A model generated the notes under the pieces. It was not told the origin of the DNA and ran no database searches. It saw only the letters and a program-made list of their open reading frames with translations. Shown here one piece after another: positions 55,297 to 64,000 of a stretch of 64,000 bases of DNA. The stretch comes from Tolypocladium sp. Sup5 PDA-1. Taxonomy: Eukaryota > Ascomycota > Sordariomycetes > Hypocreales > Ophiocordycipitaceae. The first letter of the stretch is position 1; every line of letters starts with the position of its first letter. Location of the stretch: NCBI GenBank assembly GCA_000750105.3, contig JPHH03000102.1:1-64000 (forward strand), given 5' to 3'. A program made the translations under genes and the position numbers.

Positions 55297-56451
55297 ATGT
55301 TGTCGCAAGACAGCTTGCCCTCTGTTATGAGGGCTGCCTACATTTCTCAGGTATGAGATACTTGTTTGCCACTCGTGAGGTGCTGACGTGGGTAACAGTA
55401 CAACGTACCGTACGCTTTGGGTGAACGGCCGCTGCCATCGATTGCCGACAAGAGCATACTTGTCCGCGTCTGCGCCGCTGGTTTCTGTCACTCCGATCTT
55501 CAAGCCCTACAAGGGCAATTCAAGACACCGTCGCCCCTTGGCCTCATTCCCTCACATGAAGTAGCCGGCATCGTCGCCAAATTGGGGCCAGCTTATGATG
55601 GGCACCTTCGAGTCGGCGCCCGCGTCGGCATCTTGAACTTTAAGCATGCCTGCGGTTGTTGCACGGGATGCAATTTGCGAAAAAGGACAACAGGAGAGCT
55701 AGACCCGCGCTTTTGCGACAACCGCGAGACAGCTGGTTTCCTTCACGATGGGGGCTTTGCTGATTATATCGCTGCGGACCCAGAAACAACAATCAAGTTG
55801 CCAGATTCCTTGTCTTTTGAACAAGCGGCACCACTGATGTGTGCTGGAGCCACGGTCTGGGGATCTTTGGAGAAGGCGACGGCTGGACTTGCCTCTGGGG
55901 AGGTCGTGGCGATTGTCGGCATCGGAGGACTCGGCCATCTCGGTTTGCAGTTTGCCAAAGCTCTAGGTTTTCATACGATTGCCGTGGACAGCCGGCCCGC
56001 GGGAAGGCAGCTGGCGACAGAAATGGCCAACCCCAATCTTCGACCAGATCTGGTCGTTGATTCTTCCGATACCGAAGCTGCAACGAGCTCCATCTTCGAA
56101 TTCACTGAAGGGGAAGGAGTCGCCGCAGCAGTGGTCTGTACCGACTCTATCGAGGCGAATCGATGGGCGCTGAAAACTCTGAGGGTAGGGGGAGTGATGG
56201 GAATTCTGGGATTGCCTCCGAAACCGTGGCAGTTCGATGCAGAACCGCTCGTTTTTCGGGAGCTCACCATTAAGGGAAGCTATGTAGCAGGCCGAAAGGC
56301 AACGGAGAGAATGGTTGAGACGGTACGGAAAGCAGGAATACAGTCCTGTCTGACAACAATCTCGTTTGGTGAGATTCCAGATATTGTCAAGATGTATGAA
56401 GACAAATCGTTCAAGGGGCGGCTAGTAGTTCGGCTCCACGATAGTCAATGA
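55297..56451 (+). CDS. Zinc-dependent alcohol dehydrogenase (MDR family, AdhP-like)
   Basis: Two exons, 55297-55350 and 55399-56451, 48-bp intron, 1107 bases, 368 residues, intact. Catalytic zinc ligands appear in AAGFCHSDLQ (Cys) and LIPSHEVAGIV (His-Glu). The structural zinc loop is HACGCCTGC followed by a final Cys in DPRFCDN. The cofactor-binding fold reads VVAIVGIGGLGHLGLQFAKA, the GxGxxG motif. It is closest in pattern to fungal and bacterial propanol-preferring alcohol dehydrogenases. Presumably interconverts an alcohol and aldehyde formed from the imported substrate. Divergent from the hydrolase gene, followed by the amidase gene in the same direction after 345 bp. Confidence 0.9.
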
Positions 56452-56796
56452 GTAAACGAGTAAGGCGAATGCACCACGCGCCGTTGAGACCCTGCATCCT
56501 TGTCAAGAGTCGAGACTAGGCACTCGAATCCACATGGGGGGACTTGTGCTGGCGCTATCGTTGGAGTCGACTCCAATATGCTGCTCCACGACTCCATGCC
56601 ATCCGGGCTTCTCCACCACTCCAATCAACCACAGGAAGTCGGCGTCTACCGCATAAGCCAACCTCTTATCAATGCCATATCAAGCTCGAAAGATGTATTG
56701 TAATTTTCGCTCGCGAGTAAAGGACGAGTGACTGTCCAACCCCAGGCGTCGTTGCTATCTCTTGCCAGGACCATCTACTGGGCGAGCGACCACACC
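56452..56796. other. Intergenic between alcohol dehydrogenase and amidase
   Basis: 345 bp, presumed 3' region of one and promoter of the other. No gene. Confidence 0.45.
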
Positions 56797-58483
56797 ATGT
56801 CTGTCTTCTTCAAGGACATATCACTGTACGTTGTCGACTCAATGATGTCTGGCAATCGTTAAATTGTACTATAGGGACAATCCAGTACGGGCAGGAGATG
56901 TCGAAAAGCTCCTCGAGCCCTTGGGCTTGACGGTAAGCCCAGACGAATCCGCCGATTACACTCGCCTGCTAGCGGCGGTACACGACTGCGCAGAGCGCGT
57001 GTCAAACCTCCCAGACTACCAGCCTTTGCCCGATACTCAGCGCTTTCGCCGTCACGACATACATATTCCGACCGAGGATGAACAAGCATATGGCCATGCA
57101 TGGGCTCACCGCTTCACGATCCAAGGAGATGCACTTGCTACGTCAGGTATGAAAGGAAAGCAGGTTTGCATCAAGGACTGCATCGCCGTGGCCAATGTTC
57201 CACAATTCTTCGGCAGTGATGCGTTTCCTGCCTGGACGCCGAAAGTGGACGCAACGGTCGTGACGAGAGTCCTCGAGGCGGGCGCTGACATTGTCGGCAC
57301 GGCTACATGTGAGAACTTTTGCAATTCGACATCTTCATTCACCAGTGCCCAAGGAACGGTCGAGAATCCTCACAAAACTGGCTACTCTGCTGGAGGCAGC
57401 ACCTCGGGCGGCGCTGCTCTCGTGGCCGGGGGTCTGGTGGACATCGCCATTGGGACTGACCAGGGCGGAAGTATTCGGGTGCCTGCGTCACTTTGCGGGT
57501 GCGTTGGATTCAAGCCGACGCATGGGCTTGTTCCGTACACGGGAATCACAAGCGGTGATCAGATCGATGACCACGCTGGCCCTATTGCGAGGACTGTTGG
57601 CGAGGTTGCTGAATGTCTCGACGCCATTGCTGGGTACGATGGGATAGACGACAGGTCGCTCGCCGCAGCTCCTCCTGGATCCTTCACATACAAAGAATCA
57701 CTGAAAGGCTTCGGCCAGAGGCTCGACGGCGTTCGAGTTGGCGTTTTGAGAGAAGGCTATAAAGACGACTTGATCCAACCCGGCGTTAGAAAAACGTTCC
57801 TCGAGGCCGTCAAGCGAATCAAGGCACTTGGTGGTACTGTGGAAGAAGTCACCATCCCCTTGCACAAAGAGGGACCCTCGATATGGATCATTCAGCAGCG
57901 TATATCTGGGGCATCTGGCATCCTGGGTCACGCCAACGGTCGCAGAGGCCTTTACCTGACCGAGTTCGAGCACGCTCGCCTGCCGTGGACAGCACACAAT
58001 TTTGACAAGCTATTCCCCTCGACCAAGAATACTGTCATTAACGGCTTGTATCTCGCGCAGAAATTTCCGGGGCTGTACGCCAAAACTGTCAATATTGGAC
58101 GGAAAATCGCAGACGCGTACGAGGCAACCTTCAAAGATTTTGATGTGGTCATCATGCCAACGACACCGTTTGTGGCACCGAGACATGGCGACAAGAGGTC
58201 TGTCTTGCAATCATTCGAACCTAGCATGGGCATGACTGTCAACACGGCAGTGTTTAATGTTACGGGACATCCAGCTCTATCCCTGCCCATAGGGTGGTCG
58301 GCGGCAGTGGACGATGAGCAAATCATGCTTCCCGTCGGGATGCAGATTGTCGGGGGCTTGTGGCAGGAGATGAAAATCCTGAGAGTGGCCAAGGCCGTTG
58401 AACAGAGCTTTGACTGGAAGCTTCCCAACCCGGTCACTCACGGAGGCACCAACGGACTCGGAGTCATCAGGGGAGGAGCTTGA
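56797..58483 (+). CDS. Amidase-signature family hydrolase
   Basis: Two exons, 56797-56825 (MSVFFKDIS) and 56875-58483, 49-bp intron, 1638 bases, 545 residues, intact. The Ser-cisSer-Lys triad of the family is visible: Lys about 110 in KQVCIKDCIAV, the cis-Ser about 187 in SAGGSTSGGAALVAG, and the nucleophilic Ser about 209 in GTDQGGSIRVPAS. The rest has the expected YTGITSGDQIDDHAGPIAR and IMPTTPF segments. The enzymes hydrolyse carboxamides or carbamates to acid and ammonia or amine. Absence of a signal peptide suggests cytosolic action. In this cluster it would release nitrogen from the product of the NodB-type hydrolase or directly from the imported compound. Confidence 0.92.
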
Positions 58484-58811
58484 CGCAAGGATCAATGACA
58501 TTGAAGAGAGAGCTCTGAATAGACACACGGCAAGAAAGGCCTGTCCGGGACCTGCCTGTTGTTGCTGAAATGGAGAGAATGAGCATTATTGCATGAACCT
58601 TGACGATAGAAAGTGGACCTATCATGGCGCAATGACAGACTAAAACCGTAGACTTATACATAGTGAAAGCGGAAGAATCCAAAATGTAAGATTTATTAAC
58701 TCTACAGAACTAGAGCCGTCTATTTTGACAATTTGATATGCTCCATGTTTGCTTGAGTAATCGTGGGAATTATTTGTGTTCTGGGATCAATATTTGTGCA
58801 CCTCACGCCCC
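58484..58811. other. Intergenic between convergent amidase and SDR genes
   Basis: 328 bp, tail-to-tail arrangement, so it contains both 3' untranslated regions. No gene. Confidence 0.5.
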
Positions 58812-59662
58812 TCAATTAATGGTGTAGCCCCCGTCTACGACTAAAGCATGTCCTTGAATGAATGATGCTTGACTTGAGCAAAGAAACAGGACCGAATCCG
58901 CTACCTCAGATGGTGTCCCCATTCGTCTCATGGATGCAATGTCAATAGCCGACCGCAATCTGTCTTCAACCTCCTGACTGCCAGTGGTCATTGGTGTCGC
59001 AATCACACCAGGACACACACAGTTGACACGGATAGAGTCTCGCGAGTAATCAATAGCGTCAGACCTGGTCATGTTGATGATGGCCGCCTTTGATGCGCAG
59101 TACGGAGCAGCTCCCGGCCTTGCGACGATCCCCAGCTGGCTGGCGATATTGACGACGGCTCCTCTCTGCTTCGGGTGTCCGGGTAGCGGTTCTTGTTTGA
59201 TCATGTGTCCCAGGACCTCTCTCGTCACAAGCCACGTCCCTCTATAATTGACATTGTTGATGTTGTCAAACTCAGACACCGACGTCTCATGTGACCGGAG
59301 CCCTTTGCCCAGGATGCCAGCGCATTGGACAGAGTAGTCAATTCGACCGAAGGTGTCAACAGCTTCTTTGATGAACGACTTGACGAACCCGTCATCGGCG
59401 ACGTCGCCTTTACTCGTGTGTACTTGAGCATTGGGGTTGGTGCCTCTGATTGAGTCGCAAGTGGCGGCGAGAGAAGACTTGTTGAGGTCCGTGATGGCGA
59501 AGCGGGAGCACCCCGCCTGGGCAAAGGCCTTGGCCACAGCGGCGCCAATTCCTGTCATGGGTGAGTTACACGATACGTTGCTCAGGGACTTGGGTTATGC
59601 TTACCTGTGCCGCCAGCGCCGGTGATTAAGGCGACGCCGGGGAACCTGCTCAGTGAGGCCAT
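58812..59662 (-). CDS. Short-chain dehydrogenase/reductase (classical SDR)
   Basis: Two exons, 59662-59605 and 59551-58812, 53-bp intron, 798 bases, 265 residues, intact. The cofactor motif is completed across the intron: LITGAGGTGIGAAVAKAFA (TGxxxGxG). NIASQLG carries the catalytic Ser region and PYCASKAAII the YxxxK pair. NCVCPGVIATPM and the C-terminal QGHALVVDGGYTI are typical of the family. An Asp after the second strand (AITDLNKSS) favours NAD over NADP. Likely oxidises or reduces a hydroxyl/keto group in the same pathway as the alcohol dehydrogenase. Shares a divergent promoter with the regulator gene. Confidence 0.92.
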
Positions 59663-60042
59663 TTCGATTGAGTTTTGGCTGTGTCCAAGTTCCTTCTAGT
59701 TGACTGTTGAGGTCTCAACGAGACGCCTCAGTCTTGGGCACCAAATGCTCGTGTGGTGTCGTATCACCAGCCCATTTACTCCAACGGTCACCGTCCAATG
59801 ACCCCAACTTTTAGTACCGAACGCCTCTTCGCGTTTCCGGTCTCGGAGACACGCAGGAGAGATGTGGCGCTGGCGTCAGTGAACAAAATTGCCCCACCGT
59901 CTGGTCGAGACTCGAGAGTGTGCATCTAGCGTGCATTATCTGACACAAGTCATCTGACGACATAACTAATGTACTCCAACCGAACTCGGCCTGATTGCTC
60001 TAACTTATTAAGCACCAACCCATCTCCACCCCCGTTCCCTCC
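59663..60042. promoter_or_regulatory. Divergent promoter of SDR and C2H2 regulator
   Basis: 380 bp between start codons. A CCAAT box is present at 59795-59799. The close divergent arrangement of a pathway enzyme and a regulator suggests joint control. Confidence 0.55.
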
Positions 60043-62825
60043 ATGCCTCCCTTCTCCAACACTCCAGCCGATGGAGCAAACGACCCACGAGCAAGCACTA
60101 TGCAGGGCGGGCACTCCCAAGCGCCTCCAAGCAGGCGTCGGCGCACTGCATATGGCGGCGGCAACGTGCGCATGTGCCCCCATTGCGGGCGCACTTTTAA
60201 GCGTACCGAGCACCTGGAGCGCCATGTTCGCACCCGTGAGTCTGGCATTGGTTCCCCAGCGAGAGACAAGGCTGAGTGTTTGTCGCTACGCAGACACCAA
60301 GGAGAAACCTTTCGTGTGCCACTGCGGTGCTGCCTTCGCGAGGCGAGACTTGCTCACGAGACACGAGCGGGTCACTCTACACCGCGACGGTTCCGCGTTA
60401 GAATCGTCACCCCCGAGCGGTGTCTCGGGTCCGCCCTCGGCCCTGGGGTTGCCCCCAGGGCATGATGGCGCAGCCGAGGCTGACCTCGCGGCGGCCTCGT
60501 CGCTCTCCGGTCTGAGTGTACATGTAGAACATGTAGAACCATGGGCGAACCAGCAGCCGCGACAACCGGTGATCGGGCCTCCACTCGAAGAGCCAGGGCG
60601 GAGCAATGGATTCGTCGATGCAAGGTCTTACGGTGAAGATCAATTATCTCCTCAATTATTTGATGGAGGTAGGTCACAGTCCAGACTTGATCAGCTGTCA
60701 GTGCTAACCAGCTGGAGGGATTCATTTCGATTCCCACTTTAGAGAATTTGCCAATTTTCTGGACGGAGTAGGCTTGCCGGCCGAATGGAGTCCCTACTTC
60801 AATGGCCCAGAGAAGGACGACGAGGTCCTGGATCCGGACGTGGGAGATGCGCGAACGGAAACGGCTTCCCCTCGGCCTGGTCCGAGGACGCGACCTGACA
60901 CACCGTTTAGCTCTTGGTTGCCCACGGCACCCACGGGCAATAAATTGTCCAACTACGCCTCAGACACGAATAGTGAGCTCTACCTATGGCGGTGAGGAAT
61001 TGTACTTGATACTAACTGGTTCTGCCAAAGATCCTCGGGCAAATGGACCGGAGTCACAACCATTCAAAGTGACAGAGGAGCATCGTACCAGGCTAGGGGC
61101 ATGCTTGGAAAGCATGTCTGGTGTCCTGGACCCAGGTTTCAAGCTGCCGTCGCGGCATGCCCTCACTAGATATATCACGTCTTTTTTCGAGGGATTCCAC
61201 TCACACATGCCATTCATTCATTGTCCGACGTGGCACATTCTCGATCACTCATTGGAGCTCATTTTCGGGATCGCTGCCATCGGTGCCCAATATTCCTTCG
61301 AGCACAGGATGTCAGAACGAGTGTTCTTTGCGGGGAAGTCGATACTAATGGAGAGGCTGTCCAGAGAGGTGGTGGACAGATTCGGGCATCGAACAAGCTC
61401 TTTCATGTCATTAAACAGACCTATCGATGCCCAGCGATGCGAACAGCTCGACGATACTTGGCACTGGTCCCCAGTCGAAACGGTGCGGACGCTAATCGCC
61501 CTTATGGCTTTCGCGACATGGGAGCCCAAGGCATCCTTGGTACAAGAGGCCTTTGCTCTTCAGGAACTACTCACCCACGTGCTCCGAGATATTGGCCTTG
61601 ACGATGTCGACGAAGCACTGCCACGATCGTCCGATCACAGCAGCAACGGGTCTTCTCCTGACATGCACTGGCGAACCTGGGTAGAGCAAGAGTCGTGCCG
61701 CAGGTCCAAGCTAATCGCCTTTTCCTTCCTACACACTCACAGCCTCGCATACAACGTCTATCCTGTCCTCCGGAGCAACGAGGTCAACCTGCGACTACCG
61801 TGTTCCACCAAAGAGTGGAAAGCCTCAACTGCGACACAATGGCAGACGGCTAGGAAGGAAGTGCGGAAGCAACAGCTGTACTTCCAAGAGGCGCTGTCCC
61901 TGTTGCTGAAAAACAAGAACTGCTCAGCTCCCCTGGACCCGATTCCGACTCCGCTTGGGAATTACGTGCTTCTCCACGGTCTGCTGCAGCGCATCCATAT
62001 CGTGCGCGACTTGAGCCTCCCGGTGACGAGCTGCACCGCAGCACTGCCCCACGAAGAGGTAGAGAAACTTGAGTAAGTTGTCTCGATCGCAGTGCCCTCA
62101 CACGACATCTGACAGAGGCAGACGCGGCCTCCGCTCCTGGACATCTGGTTGGCAGCAGGCCCCAGAGTCCAATCTTGATCCGAATAATGAAAATGGGCCC
62201 ATTCCGTTCACTTCAAGCTCCCTGCTCGCATTGGCATACGTGCGGATATACCTCCATTTGGGGCCTTTCCGGCGGCTCGAGACGCGCGACCCTACGCTCA
62301 TCGCTCGGGCGATTAGTCTCTCACCGGGCGTCGAGCGGGGTGACGGCATCATCGCGGCGCTCCTCTACGCCACACATATGCTTAGCATTCCCGTCCGTCT
62401 GGGCGTAGACCGGGTGGCGCGCAGCCAGGCCTTCTTCTGGAGTGTGAGACACTCGTTGGCTAGCCTTGATTGCGGCGTATTACTGAGCAACTGGCTTGCC
62501 AAACTCGGCGACACAATGGCCGCAACGCCCATGAGTGGTATGCTAGCCACTGGCCACATGCATATGCATGAGAGAGCTGACAAATTTGCCAGATAGCGAG
62601 AATCGGATAATGCACTGGGTACGATGTATCGTCAAGGAGGCATACGAGGTTGTTGATTTCGAGGATGAGCCGGGTAGGTTAACGGACTTTCGCGATCCGG
62701 CAAATTTGAGCTTAGCGGTGTTGAAGATTTGGGCGCATTTCTTTAAAAGCAACACCCAGTGGCCTTTCATTAACATTATCGGGATAAGCCTAGATAGGTA
62801 TCGCGAGATGCTTGTTCAGAGGTAA
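60043..62825 (+). CDS. C2H2 zinc-finger / fungal_trans transcription factor
   Basis: Six exons fit in frame: 60043-60235, 60294-60668, 60745-60972, 61031-62072, 62116-62537 and 62575-62825; 2511 bases, 836 residues. Two C2H2 fingers lie near residues 45-95: MCPHCGRTFKRTEHLERHVR and, after intron 1, FVCHCGAAFARRDLLTRHER. A disordered Pro/Ser-rich linker follows, then the fungal_trans middle homology region (FFEGFHSHMPFIHCPTWHIL, SFLHTHSLAYNVYPVLRSNE) and a helical C-terminus (WPFINIIGISLDRYREML). Intron 3 has a perfect TACTAAC branch site. The last intron (62538-62574) would be only 37 bp, which is unusually short, so that join is doubtful. It is the only regulator in the intact block and is probably pathway-specific. 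Confidence 0.85.
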
Positions 62826-62840
62826 AACACGATAATGCCA

Positions 62841-63557
62841 ACAGTGGTATACCGGACAGAGTAGGAATTCGCCTGAAGGTCCATTTCTAGAGCTCGCCTA
62901 TTGGATCGGTCCCGAACCAGGAGTAGAGGTGCACGATGCCAACTGGGATATATACCGAGACACGAGCGTCCCCCATTCTCGGGATAGATGGGTTGGTAAG
63001 TCGACACCGTCAAGATGATCAAATTGCTGCATTCAAACAAACCCGTTTACTAATCCGTTATCAAAACAGTCTTCCATCTCCATGTCGACCCTGCTGGGCA
63101 ATGGCTTCGCCGTATTGACGGCCACACTTACATGGGAATCGACTCCATCACGATGTTCCACGCTCAGGAATGGGTACCAGGCGAAGGCTACGCCGCATGG
63201 CGAGTTGACGCCAACGGCGAGAGGGACAGGATAGATTGCGACCGTGACCTGGGAAGCGTCTGGTACATTGGGTCGCCGCGCCAGATCAACAGCGACGACC
63301 CCTACCGTGACTGGCTGCGCCTCCTTCAAAGATGGGCAGAGACTCTATACAGTCGCGGGTATGTTAGCAGCCCCGGCATCGGCCTCATCCTGGAAGGAGG
63401 ATCTTTGGGCGCCGAAATCGATCCGCATAATCCAGGCACGCTGTCTCGGGGCAGGATGGCTACGACGGCGGCGGGCCACAGAAACCCGTATTTGCTTAAC
63501 TGGCTGATGGATCACGATCTGTATAACTTCTTCACTCCTCCCCCGCCAAACCCATAG
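62841..63557 (+). CDS. Conserved-looking protein of unknown function, 5' end not found
   Basis: An exon ending at 62995 reads GPFLELAYWIGPEPGVEV, then HDANWDIYRDTSVPHSRDRW. A 74-bp intron (62996-63069, GTAAGT..TACTAATCC..ACAG) joins it in frame to VFHLHVDPAGQWLRRIDGHT, YMGIDSITMFHAQEW and on to LLNWLMDHDLYNFFTPPPPN at 63557. Composition and the well-formed intron support a real gene. I do not recognise a domain. Upstream of 62841 the frame meets a stop (62830-62832), and the start would lie in or overlap the regulator's 3' end at 62825. So either a short 5' exon is unseen or the gene is truncated. Coordinates of the 5' end are approximate. Confidence 0.55.
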
Positions 63558-63763
63558 TTACTAGCATATCAATGTCGAGAATCAATTAGCTAGAATAAAG
63601 GTAGAGGGAATGCTTGCATGGCCCTGAGAGATATAGCTTTACATAAAGGGATAGCAATCTAACACATCGGTTCATCTTGCTTGCAATACTGCCCAATATA
63701 ACTTATAGATATAGCTTCCAGTGGTAGTAGTGTGAATGGTTTATTAATCATCTTCCTACTCCT

Positions 63764-64000
63764 TTAGAGACCACCCCTAGCATCGACTAAAAGCTGCACG
63801 AGTTCATCACTTATATCCTGTCTATCCCCAAGCCACGGTGATTCCACCGCTAGCCTAGCCGGAGTATTTCCAGACGCATCCTTGGGTGACGGATCGGCAC
63901 CTTGTTCCAGGAGCGCCTTGGCCACGCCGACTGCGCCGCGTTCTGCCGCCCAGTGAAGCGCTGTCCGGTCCTGCTTGATCATGTCCGGCTGCGTGGCGGC
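63764..64000 (-). CDS. Ankyrin-repeat protein, C-terminal end (continues beyond window)
   Basis: The reading frame is open from the window edge to the stop at 63764. One clear ankyrin repeat is seen (DRTALHWAAERGAVGVAKAL, then LEQGADPSPKDASGNTPARL) and the start of a last, degenerate repeat. The C-terminus is short, ending VDARGGL. Ankyrin repeats mediate protein binding. Length, start and other domains are outside the window. Confidence 0.75.
   Translation of the reverse strand, partial: AATQPDMIKQDRTALHWAAERGAVGVAKALLEQGADPSPKDASGNTPARLAVESPWLGDRQDISDELVQLLVDARGGL

Overview
The window looks like a filamentous ascomycete (Pezizomycotina) chromosome segment. Genes carry short spliceosomal introns of about 45-90 bp with GT..CTAAC..AG signals. 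Families typical of these fungi are present: PTH11-type membrane protein, fungal_trans transcription factors, LysM and small secreted cysteine-rich proteins, P450s, a SABATH methyltransferase and a bifunctional-type diterpene synthase fragment. Transposons are mutated in the manner of repeat-induced point mutation (RIP): CpA to TpA and TpG to TpA are nearly saturated, turning Trp and Gln codons into stops, while CpG is spared. No tRNA, rRNA or CRISPR was recognised. The species cannot be named from the sequence.

Layout. 1-10056: two copies of one Ty3/Gypsy chromovirus in opposite orientation, one apparently inserted in the integrase region of the other, both heavily RIP-mutated. 10057-11180: a hairpin/MITE-like block and other dispersed repeats. 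11181-28087: a PTH11-like gene, then a run of damaged enzyme genes (cupin, GNAT-like, Sulfotransfer_4-like, a regulator-like fragment, SABATH methyltransferase, MDR oxidoreductase, C-terminus of a diterpene synthase) ending in an intact thiamine-diphosphate enzyme. 29550-41288: a P450 relic, two intact DXD glycosyltransferases, an AsaB/CmcJ-like fragment, a second P450 pseudogene, an intact glutathione transferase and a broken transcription factor. Together 14-41 kb reads as a decayed secondary-metabolite neighbourhood with a few surviving genes. 41289-43000: LTR-rich block including a solo LTR with a perfect 5-bp target duplication. 43447-50941: small intact genes (Bet v1-like protein, a six-cysteine secreted protein, a LysM effector) among relics (transcription factor, Helitron/PIF1-like helicase, sphingolipid desaturase).

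51617-62825 is different: six consecutive genes are intact and splice cleanly. They are an amino-acid/auxin-permease family transporter, a NodB-type deacetylase-like hydrolase, a zinc alcohol dehydrogenase, an amidase-signature enzyme, a short-chain dehydrogenase and a C2H2/fungal_trans regulator. Their arrangement, including two divergent promoters, suggests a co-regulated catabolic cluster that imports a nitrogenous amide or cyclic-imide type compound, hydrolyses it and oxidises or reduces the released fragment. That function is inferred from families and layout only. The window ends with a conserved protein of unknown function and the C-terminus of an ankyrin-repeat protein.

Exon boundaries given below were found by reading splice signals and checking reading frame by hand. 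They are predictions without transcript support.
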